A stretch of DNA of 64,000 nt. Source: Smittia aterrima (taxonomy: Eukaryota > Arthropoda > Insecta > Diptera > Chironomidae). Each line of letters begins with the position of its first letter. The first letter of the stretch is position 1. The stretch is taken from assembly GCA_033063855.1 (NCBI GenBank), contig CP093831.1:4836001-4900000 (forward strand), read 5' to 3'. The translations under genes were made by a program, and so were the position numbers. The notes beneath the pieces were generated by a model. That model saw only the letters and a program-made list of their open reading frames with translations. It was not told the origin of the DNA and did not search any database. Below, in pieces: positions 12,201 through 24,200 of the stretch.

Positions 12201-15200
12201 CCCGGCAAATATTTCTCTCATGCTTTGCGTTTGTTATATAAACGGCATGAGAAAATTATAATACATATAAACCGTCATAAGCAAAGTGACAGCAGCCAAA
12301 ATTTATTGATTTTTAAGCGGTCGACATGAGAACGTTAATCTTCATTTATTTTGTCTTCTATTTGCTATCTCGCTTTAGCGATCACAGATTATTTTTTTGA
12401 TGTCTCTCATGCATTATTCATTTATTCAGATTGAAATTATAACTCCATTAAGTAATGTTTCCATAAAGATCGCTTTGTATTACTTGACAAACTCTTCACT
12501 TTCACTTTGTGTTGTTTCTAATGGAAAGAAACATGTCAGTGGTTGAGTTTGATAAGAGTACCACGTGCCAATCGTGATCGATATAAAACAACTGAAGTAC
12601 TTTGACTTTTCGATTTAATATCGTCCATCCTAAATAAATTCTGAAGCATTCTCTTGATTCGAGAAAAGTTCTAAGATAAAAAATTCAACAACCACGCCCT
12701 CTACACAACTTTCTGTTATATTTCATAGCTTGAGACAAGAAGCTTGACGGTGAATCTGGGTAGAGATTATTGTAGAAATAAGACCCTGTTTGCGTGATCT
12801 CACCCTCAAACTTCATCGCTCACTCTCCCACTTTCCTATGAATATTCCGAGAAACCATTCGAGATTATGCTGAGTGAAAATGAGAACTCCAGAGAGTAAC
12901 TGGTGAAAAAATCGATTCCTGATTACGCTTCACAAAACTTCCTACACAAGAGAACGATAATGAGAAGTGTTGTCGATCGCTCATTACTTTTGCATGGCAT
13001 ACGATATGTTTGAGTTACAATACTCATGTGAATAAGTTTTATTTATTGAGAGTACCAAGCACAACTTAAAGCAGTCTCCATGTCGGTAGATTCATTAGAA
13101 TATCGTGTACTCGCATATCAAAGCAATTCATCGCAAAGAGCGCAAACCGCCCAAAAGAGAGAGAGAAAAGGAAAGAGAGCGAATGAAAATTTCCACCAAA
13201 CTAATACCAGTGCAGAGAAAAATTATAAGAGTGGGTGGCTTGATGACATGGAGTGTTTGTATTATAATGATGAGAGTGAGGAAAATCGAAATGCTGAAAA
13301 GCAAGGGGCGAAAAGAGAGAGGTGGCTGTTTGCGTCAAGGGGAGGCAATCCTGGCTGGAGTGTGAGTTGTGTGCTTGCCGTTATACGAATGGAGGATAAA
13401 ATGTGAATGGCAGCAAAAATAGATTGCGATAGATTGCTCGCTGCGAAGTAGAAAAGAAGGATGTTTCGTTGTTTTTGCTTTCGAAAGAAAAAATATTGCG
13501 AGACGGAAAAATGAGAAACCTTGCAGCATAGACACAAAAAAAAACTCCTTAATGTTTTCACTCTCGAATGCTGTACAGCTTAAATCTTGAAAACACTTTT
13601 TCTTCTGAATAAATTATTCGGATAGGATTACGCTCTTTTTCCGTCGAAATATTTGTCGATTTTTTATTATGTCTGACACGAGGGCATTATGTATTAAAGT
13701 ACATAAGCAATGTTCAACCTGATATAGGTGGAAAATGAAAAAATGATGAATAATAACTTGAATTGTTCTTCTTAAATTACAGGCTAACACGTCTCGAGGA
13801 CAATCACCATATCCATCGGGTCAAAGTCCTGGCCCATATCCAGGTCCGCCACCGCCAAATGCTGGGCAAATTCCTGCACAGCAGCAATCAAATCAACCAC
13901 CTGGTCCACCAATGCCACCCCAGCAGTATCAGTATCCTCAAAGATATCCAACGCCACCTGCAAATCAAGCTTCTCAGCAATCAATTGGTCCTCAAAATCA
14001 TAGGCAACCTTACTCACAAGTAAGTTTATTGATTTCAACTTATACGATTGATTACAGAAATTCATTTGGTCAAATGACAAAGACTTATGGAAATTACTCT
14101 TTACAGTGGCCGTCGCCAGCAGCTAGTCCTGGCCCTCATACAAATTTGGGCCCTCCGCAAGCCCAATCTCCTCATGCGCCTCCTCCGCAAAGTCCCGGAA
14201 ATCAGCAGCAGCATGTAAATGCTCCGTGCAGCCCGTCCCCTCAACCGCCGCAGTCACCGCATCAGGTTTGTAAACCATTGAAATGATTAAAGCTTTCAAT
14301 CTTTACCGGCATACACTTATTTAATAAACGATATTTTATCAATGGGGCAAACCTTATTTACAAAAATCATTGGGTTCAGAAAACAGCTGATTGCTTAGCA
14401 AGTAAATAAAAAAGGTTGAAGATACAGTGAAAAAGTTTTGCGCTCTTTACAGCGCTGTTGTTGTACTTTAAAACATGATTTTTAAAGAGGAGAAGAGAAT
14501 AAACAAACCAATCTTTCCGTATCGCTTTCCCTCCGTCTAATCGTTTAATGAATGAAGTCGTCGCTTATTGTTCACAATACCGAAACCAAATACTGCACGT
14601 TATGCTTTCCCTTCCACACAAAAAAGAAAATTCTGGCGTAGCCACATACGCACAGTTGTTTGAAACAAGCCTTCCATTCATGAAACTCGAATACTGATCT
14701 CTTCACAACTTTTCCCTTTAAATTTTAGTATCCAAATCGGCCGAGTCAACCCTCAACGCCAAGCACAAATGATACCGAAGTTGGGGTAAGGACAAAAATA
14801 ATAAATAGAAACCTGTTGATTTGTTATGGTAACTTATGGGCCCGAACATAAAAAAATCTAATGGGATGTTTAATGAATGCTGAAAGCATTCCATCAACAG
14901 GTTCCTTCCGTAAATTCCTCAAAGAAACTAAACTATTGAGGCGCTTATGTATGAAATTGAATCGTTAATGACAATTAAAATCTGAAAGTATATAAGCTCT
15001 TACGTGTAGCAGGTAGAAGGGACACGAAAAAATAAACAACACATTACAATTTTGCAAGCTACAAATACGGAACAATGATCTTTCAAACGAAAATGGAAAA
15101 AGAGCACTTTATATACATACTTCGCCGCTTATGTAAAGAAACAAATTTATTTCATTTCCGGATGGCGCTAAAATAGCATAAACGTTTATTGTGGTTGTTT

Positions 15201-18200
15201 AAAGCGTCTCGGGTTTATATACGTCATGTTTTGACGCTTTTTTCCATTTTTTTCTGCTCTCCCTCTCACTCGCTTCTTCTCGTTGCTTGCTCGTAGATAT
15301 GAAGAGATTTTCATGTCAGGCAATGGAACTACTTAGTTTTCATTTGTCATCACAATCAACAGAATCGTTCCTTCTTTATGAAATGAAAAGCAGTTTAGTA
15401 TTTCACATGATCTAGAAATTAAATATCTATGATTGTCATTCGGCTTCAAAAACCCCAACTGAGATGAAAATCGAAGATTTTTATTTCAACAATTGCAAAA
15501 ACAGTTTTTAATTAATTTTCCTGTGTGAAACTGTTTTATTTCGCTGCAATTTGTTTGTATGAGTTTCTGCAACATTCTGTGCAATTTCATTTTTGTTCGA
15601 ATATTAGTTTATGCTCATGAGTTAAAAGTTGAAAATTCAGTATGAGTTACACTGCTAATAACTCTTGTCCGGATGTTGTCAGAGTGATTTAACGCAGACT
15701 GATTCTTGTTACAAGAACTTGATGAGTTTGTAATTATTCGAGGTACAGACTTTAATTAGAATTACACAAAAATAAAAGGATAATTTGCGTTGAAGAACGT
15801 TCTGAAAAATCATTTTCGTTAACAGTGTAGCACTTCGTTCATTTGTGTTGGTCGAAATGCCGGCCTTTGTGTATAATATTTTTTCATAGCCAGTTGATCA
15901 GAAGAAGAAAAATAAAACTCATTTTATACTTGCTCGGGCTGCTATATGAAACGAAAAAAAAGAGAAAATTGAATTATGCACCTATACTGCTTTATGTTCG
16001 TTTTGTTTCACAATTGTAGTGGTTTAAAAAATTATATGTCAATTTTCTGTACAAAAAAATATTCAGTTTGCTTCGTAGTTTCAATTTAGCAGAGTTACAT
16101 ATTGAAAAATATACTAAAGTCTCGAAAATAAAGTCTGGAGACGGGGAACAGGGACAAAGATCGTAGATTCTGATGCAGAAATTGTTAAGACTGTGAAATA
16201 AATTATGCAAGAAATGGTATATAGTGATATAATCAATAAGGTTTGAAACGGTGGTGGGAAATGGATTGATGTTAAAAGGTATTGAGAAGCCTCATTGTCT
16301 TACCAAGCGGGCTAATCAGCTTTAATTTCATGTATGAAACGAGCTCCCTTGTCATTTTACTTTATTTTTTGCAAGAGCCTCTCAGAAAGTAGAAATAAAC
16401 GAAGAAAATTCTTGTGTCTGTGCAATGTTGCTAGCTGAACGTGTAGTCAAGAAATGTGATAAGAACATGTGGCACATGTGAAATATAATCAGTGCGGAAA
16501 GTTGAGATGATGGAGCTAGTCTCCTTTTCGATGTTGTTTTATTTCTTAGTTAACGTGCCTATGCATCTCGAAAAGAAATATCACATTTTCATCAGACAGA
16601 CTCCCCTTTCCGCACGCTTCAATGGGGAGAAAAATGTGCATGGCTGATGCTTTGTTGTTATCGATTCAGCAATAGCTTCGTGCACGAAACGAAAAAGAAA
16701 ACAACTCTGAAATCTCAAAACCACGTGTCGTAACGTTTTCTCTCTCCCTCCTTCTTTTCGCTGATGAGGAAATTTATAATATTTTGTTTTGTTTATGTTT
16801 CAACAGTTCAACGATCGATTTTGATAAAGTAAAAGGGAATTCGGGTGATTTTCAATCTAATTCCTTAAACTTGTTAACTTTAGAGTTGCTGCAGGCAACT
16901 TGAGGTGTACAAAGAAATATCTACCCAAGTTATTGATTAATCAGCTGATGCCTCTCGTTTACATGAAAAAGTTTTACAACTGACGGTTCACTTGCCTTTA
17001 TTGCTTAATTTTTTCTACACCAAAAGGCAGCACCTTTGACTCCTGAAATTACAATGTTTTGTTTTTATTATGCTTTCAGGTGAATCAAAAGAAGAAAAGT
17101 ACCACAGCGAAAAAGAAGACGAAAAAGCAGCAAAAGGTGAGTTTGTCCTTTTAAAGCCTCGTTTTTATTGGGAAGTGTGAGTTGAGGGACGAATGACAGA
17201 ACAGCTGAGATTGTTCCTCGCGAGTATTCACATATCGTTAAAGCTTATGGCTTCATATTATATCGTCTGTTTTCTACGCTCTCTGCGTTCCAAAGCAGAT
17301 ATCGTAAACTTTTCCCCAATGGAAGCTCGGGTAGAAATGCTTTTTAAACGAATTTCATGAATGAAAATTCCTTTGAATCGTTTCGCGTAATACATTTTCA
17401 ACTCTCTATATACATCAAGTCGAATGCTTTAAAATTGAACGACAAACAATTCAACGAAAAGTCTACAACTTTTATTCTCATCGATATTGTTTACTTATTC
17501 ACGAATCGAGAAGTTAATGAGGGAATTATCAGAAAATTTGACTCTACAATTTCTTATTTCGATCAAGGACGTGAACAAGATGTTTGCTTATTCTTTTCAA
17601 AGGTTTTCACGAAACTTTATTGCGCGGCGTGGAAGATGAAAAAAAGGAAATAAAAAAAATTCTGCTTCACAATGTCAAGGTTATAAAATATATATTTCTC
17701 GAGCTCAAAAATAAGAAAAATAGCCGCAACGTGTTTCATGATTATTGAATAATTTTTTTCTACTTTATTTACTACATATTTTCTATGTCATTGACCTTTC
17801 TTTGCACGCCGATGTGTTTTCACAAAAGCTAGTCTGTGTACATATGCGAAAGAGATGTGTCAAACAATAAATGACGATGCTAATGGAGCGTGTTGAAAAG
17901 CATTGAAGATCCAATGGACCCATTTTCAAACGGGACGCAAGGGAAAAATTTCCACGTCGCATCTATGTTATGAATAATTTCGAAAGTCAACGTGCAAGAA
18001 CATCAAAGCACTGCGCTTCATGCCGGCTTTTGATTTACGATATAGCCTAATTTTTTTCTCTGCTTTTTTTTTGCTGCATAAAGTAAACAAACCGTTTGGT
18101 TTCGGGAGGGACACAAATAAAAAGCGTGCTTCTTGACCTTCGATAACAATTTCAGAAAAATGATAATCATGTGTGCGTTGCCAATAAACTGTAACATTAA

Positions 18201-21200
18201 TTCAAGACTTTGCTTGAAACTGCTTATTCACGCAGCAATGATCTGAGAAAGATAAAATCGATTCCTCTGAAATTTAACTTGGAACACACAAGTCGTAAAT
18301 TAAAGTCTAATGTTGTTGGACTTAATTTCGAAAACTCTAAATAATTAAAAATCCAAAAAACGTTACATTTGAAATTTGATAATGAAATATTTAGCTATTT
18401 GCCAAATTCACTCGTCTTCTCTTGAGCTATTCAGAGAATATGATAATCTCTTCAATGAGAAATTACTGCGAGACGAGTTCCTAGAAAAGGAAGTTGTCAA
18501 CAATTCAAATAAGATTTCAAGTGCTTTCATTATCGCTCAAAAGAACTGATTAGATTTTGTGAGCCGCACTGCTTCTCGGGTAAATGACTTCAATCTGATT
18601 CCGTCTGAGTCGATTCATGTATTCACATTGGTCAAAATAAAGTGGCGCCTAATGCAATGACAGCTCTGTTTGTTGTCTCATAGCAATCGTTTGTTCAATG
18701 AATTGTTCTAATTGTAATTTCGCTGAGAACGAAGATTTATCATTTGAGCCGTGCCTCTGAATGTTTTGGCCAAAGCAATTAATTTTGCATGTTTCTTCGA
18801 CGGATCATAATGATATTCAAAGAAATTTCCATTCGCCGGAACGCATAATGTTTGCCATCAGCGAGCATCATTATTGTTTGACTCTGCGCCTTTCTTTATT
18901 GTAAATATTGTTTGTCGCTAATGCTGAGAATATTATTGCTGAGGGCAAAGCAAAATCCGACGAGCAAGCAAGTTGCCCATTATCCAAAACTATCGCCTCT
19001 CCTTTCGACTTAAAACTTGAAATCCAAACATTAATTTTCGATATGCCAGAGTCACATTAGAGCGCAAAAAAGATAGCGCAGAGAACAAAAACCTCAAAAG
19101 CATTATTTTCCTTCTTTCATTTCGTATGAAAAGTCTCGAGAAGGAGAACTTTAAAGCCTCTGATGTGAACGAGTAGGGTAAAAACAATCTAAGGAGAACA
19201 GCGCCAGAGCTCGCAAAAGCAAAAAGCGTATTTATAAAAATCCATTCAGCAATATTTTTCATGATGAAAAATAAAATATAAATTTCAGTTTTTCATGTAG
19301 AAATATTTTCAAGCGCTTCACTGAAAATAATCGAGTAAAAATGCTTCGAAAAGCGCCGTACGTAAACGAAAAGCAAGCAGCTTGTGCCCCATAAAACACA
19401 CCAGAGTGAGAGCCGAAGCACAGAAAATTTTATTTTTTTCTTGTGTTCATTCCATATAGCTAGATGTTTCTACATTTATATTTTTCGTTCATTCGTTCGT
19501 TCGTTCGTTTCGTATAACAACATCAGTCGAGTATTAGAGTTTGCTGTGTGGCTCACATCAGCAGTAAACAGAGTCGGCATCAGGAGGTAAAGGGATCGTA
19601 CTCAGGGGTAAAATGATATGATGATCGGATAATAGTTGCAGAGGGAGGTGGAAACTATAAGGGAACCCATTTGTCTGCTTTAATGAATACGTCTTATTTT
19701 ATATGCGGCCGATGTGTAATATCAGAAAATATCAGGCGTCGGGAGAGAGAGAGAGCGACGTGAAGAGATAGAGGCGCGCAAGCAACCTAAATGAACGAAA
19801 CGTCGGTCGGACGGGGAAAAAACCTCAAACCATTATTTCAATTTCTGTGTCTTTTCACAACAACAGCACACATTTATAGCGAAGCAAGCAAGCGAGAGCT
19901 TACTCATTGTATTCCACCCAACAGAAATTTATCTCTGCTTTTCCCGCTCTCATTTTGTGCTCCCCTTCAGCAGAGGACGAACGAACCCCGACCCTGAGTT
20001 CGACCAACCAATTTTCATGCCATATACACAGAGAGTTTTCGATCGGTTTTTGTGCTGATGCGAAACGGGACGGGAATATGGCATGAACGACGTCGAGGGG
20101 CTTTATATTGTGTTATTTTTTATACACACACTTTCTATCCAACATACAAAGTTTTGTTTTGTATCAGAAGGCGAAAGAAGGAAAGAACCGAAGGGAAATG
20201 GCAAAATTTAGCTTTGAAAGGCGAAAGAAGAAAATGCTATGGAATGAAATGGAATGGTTTGAAAGAGAAGAGGGCAAAATAATAGCAGCAATAATATTAG
20301 AAAATTTATACTGAAAGCACACAGCGTTTCTTCTTTCCGTTCGATTTTTTCTTCGATTCGCTCCAACGTCGCTTTCTGCTATGTGAAGCACTCGACAGAG
20401 GTTAGGCAGAAAACGTTCGTTCTCCTCTTATAAAATTAAAATTATATGCGCTCTCAGTGGTGTTGGTAAGATAAACTCAACGTGCTTCGTTCGTCATAAC
20501 AGCAAGCAAGCAGCAGCAGAGAATTTAAGTTTTTTTTCTTCACTGTTTTTTTTTCCTTTCCATCCGCTCTCCCTTGACTCATTGCTGCATGTTATTTTCT
20601 TCTTTACGAACGAAATTCGTTTACCGAACCCTCATCACGTCTCTGGTACCTTTTTGCTTCTCAAATGGAACGAAAAAACATTTAGAATGATAAATATATT
20701 CGACTACAGACAAACGTTCAGCCGTATATCAGAGTTGAACAACAGCACAGCAAAAGTTTCTCCCCGTCGAACAACAATTCTCTGTAGTCTCTGCTGCTTT
20801 GGGTTGAGAGAAGCATTTACATAATCACAATGGCAAATATTTCGATCGAAAAAACAGCATTTCGTACCAACACAAGCGCTCAATGCTGCTTCCACTGATG
20901 AGAGAGCAGAAAGAAAAATATAAAATTAAATGAGCAATCTCATTTGGGGCCGGTTGTAGATGGGCTAAATCATTTGATCGTGCATTCATGAGATCATTCA
21001 ATTTCTCTAATTAACCGCCTCGCGTCACACTGCGCATCTCTTAACAATTCAACGAGGAAAAACGTATAATCATTTCTTATATCTCTTTCTCTATAAAAAT
21101 CGAAGTGAACTTCTTAGAACAAAGTAATTTCATTATCTTGTTCGCTCGTTCGTATATTTCTTATTATTTTCCTTCATCATTTTCAACATGAAAATATCAG

Positions 21201-24200
21201 ACATAGGAAAAATTGCTATCGCCCTAAAGCAAACCCAGCTCAGGCTTTCTTTCTACTACCGTTCTTCTCTTATGTCTCTGAATTTTATTTGGATTTATTT
21301 CATTCGAGAGAAAATATTTGATGGAATTTTTCGGTTTTTCGGAAATGACAGAAGAATTGAGCGCGAGTTCGCTACACTTTTTCTTTGCTTTCCGCTTTCC
21401 TCGTTTATGTTTATCAAGCGGTCGAAAGAGAGAAAGAATCGACAATAAAAAATATTAATGCTCCCTGTCGTTTTTCTTTTTTCTCGTTTCGTTCATCCGT
21501 TCAGCTTTGAGATTTCCAGTTCTTATTCGCTTCGTCAAATAAAAAATTAAAATTTTCTCTTTCTTGTATTTCTTTCTTTACGTTTATTATTTTTCTTCCC
21601 TTCTACCTCGTTCGGTACTTGAAAAAATTGAGAGCTTATTAAGAGAGAGGTAATCTGCTGATTAAACCGGACAAGCTTAATCAGTTGAAGTTTGCTTCTA
21701 AGGAAATTGAAGGATTTACATTTTTCACAAAACAACTGATTGAACTTTGTTACAAAAAAGATTCCGAACCGTCGCTTTTGTGTAATTGAAAACAACTGCC
21801 TATCGACAAAAATAAGAGAGCAAGAAAATGAAGCATTTGAATTTTAAAACAGTCATAGTAAATGTTAATTTGTTTATTGTGAATTCACGTGATGTTCTTA
21901 CTTTATATACATCGATTCGACCCGTCTGAAATCCCAACCACTTGTTGCAGATACCATTTCTTTCGAAACACACCGTTCCTATGAAGTAAACATTTCACAC
22001 AAGAGAAAACTATTTTTATGCATTCTATCCCATCAATGAACTTGTTTGTACGGAATAAGATGAATGAATGAACAAATGTCATGTGGAATTTTTAATAGGC
22101 AATGAATCATTTACTAAACAGCAATATATATTGTTCATTTGCAGCAAGAGGCAGCTGCTGCCGCTCAGAATAGTGCTCTGGAAACCGCAGCGAATTCAGT
22201 TGCAAACAACCAACCTCCAACACAGCAGCAACCAAATAATGTGCCGTCAGCGCAACTTGCACCGCTAAATAGTCAACAATCAATGAGGCCCATTTCTTCG
22301 CCGAATAGTTCATCATCGGGTTCACGATCCATGTCGCCAGCTGTTGGTAAGTGTCGTAATTTCTTTCTGTTATGCGTTCTATACTTGGGGTAACATAAAT
22401 TATTGCAAACACGAGGGAAACTTCGAACTTATAATCAATCTGATTCACGAATAAACCGGCATAAAAGAAATGCGTTAACATTGACCCAAATTTCGAAGAA
22501 AAAAAATTGTTGGCGCTTTGCATTCATCATCATGCACATTCTGTTATTTACATATATGTAAATCCTGATACATAAATACATACAACGCATCTAAAATCAT
22601 GTATAGGACCAAAATTGTTAGGCGGAGAAAAATGTACTCTTCTCCAATATAGCAGCGGTGCGAGAACTTCGCTCTATCCGAAAGTTGAATAAACCTGTGT
22701 CTCTAAAATAGAAGTGAGAAAAATAACAATTTTATATATTTGAAATCTACGTCATTCACGAGCGTGAATCGTGATATTGATTAACTTCTTTCTATTCCCG
22801 CGCAACCCGTATAAATATTTGACAAAATAAAGCCAACACGTTTTAGAAACAGCATAACAAGTGGTGATTTAAAACTTTCTCGCCTTCGAGTCGTCGCTTG
22901 ATGACACTCGTTGTGAAGTTTTCCACACATTTGCGTCTTGTTTATTAAATGAGTGAGTGGATAAGCCGGGCAATTTATTTACTTCTTGGCCGCATTCCCG
23001 CTATCGCATTTTAATTAAATAACACGTGTCATCATGTGTTCAAATTATATATAAACTCTGACGTACATGCCTGGAGTTCCCTAATCAAAAGTTATAGTAA
23101 ACATTTAATTGAAAATGCCGAATATGAATTCAATTGTTCTACAACAAATTAATTTATACTTTTTCTTCCATTAGGACAAAATTTGCCAATGCCGCCGAGG
23201 CCTTCAAGTAGTCATTCTCAACAAGGAGTCGCTGCGGTACCAGGTCAGCCGCAACAGCAAGGTCCGATATCAAATCAAGGCGTACCATTAGAAGGGCAAA
23301 TGACAAGCCCAGGTCCTCAAGGAGGACCACCTCCTATGCAAGGCTATCCAGGACAACCATCGCCTCATATGCAACAGCACGGAGGATATAAAATGGGTCC
23401 TTATCCTCCACAATCACAGTATTCACAAGGAAACTACTCGCCAAGGGCACAATATCCAGGCTACGGTAATCAACAGGGACCTCCAGGGCCACCTAATAGT
23501 CCTGGGCAATATAGACCAATGCATAATCATGCAGGCCCTCCTGGATCTCACTCTGGTCATCCTGGTCAATACCAACCTCATCCAGGATATCCTCAAGTAT
23601 GGTCGGGACCGCCTCAAAATGCTCCTGGTGCTGTACCCAACCATATTCAAGGCAAAAATGTTGGTCCGACGCCGCCCCCTCAATCGCCTCAGGTCCAACA
23701 ACAACAACAGCAGCAGCAGCCCCCTCAAGCTGGCTCACCTCGTCAATTAAATTATTTGAAACAACATCTTCAGCATAAAGGAGGATACGCGCAAGGAACA
23801 ACGCCGCCTCCCCAAGGTTATGGAAATGGGCCTGGACTTCATCCTCCCATGGGGCCTCCGAGTCATCATATGGGACCTCCAACAGGTCCTGCGACTTCAA
23901 TGGGGCCTCCTCCAGCTTCAACGGGCACTCCCCCAAGTCATATGGAGAATCCTGGAATGCAAATGCCTGTGCATCATCCAGAAGGCTTGCCACCTCAAGA
24001 TAACGGTATTCCTCCAACATCACATCAAGTCACATCACTAATAACCACTGGTCCAGATGGTACAGTGCTAGACGAGGCCAGTCAACAAAGTACGCTTTCA
24101 AATACGTCAATAGGTTGGCATTTTGATTAATTTTTATATTTGAAACTTTTTATTAATTGATATTTTCATTCTTTAGGCGAAGATCCACAACAATCGACCC

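Larger units (their letters stand above)
17137..22144. other. osa largest intron (5.0 kb), possible internal regulatory region
   Basis: GTGAGT donor, CATTTGCAG acceptor. The middle (about 19300-21500) differs in texture from the flanks: a TTCG tetranucleotide run, a GA dinucleotide run, repeated AGCAAGCAAGC and AGCAGCAGAG, and many purine-rich tracts. This is the type of sequence often seen near dipteran promoters and GAGA-factor sites. No coding exon could be supported. Confidence 0.5.

Noticed and set aside
13080..13561. Overlapping open frames in osa intron 1
   Set aside because: GA-rich low complexity in several frames and on both strands, with no similarity.
23423..24041. Antisense and alternate-frame open frames over the large osa exon
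   Set aside because: Compositional shadows of Pro/Gln codons; no start context or similarity.
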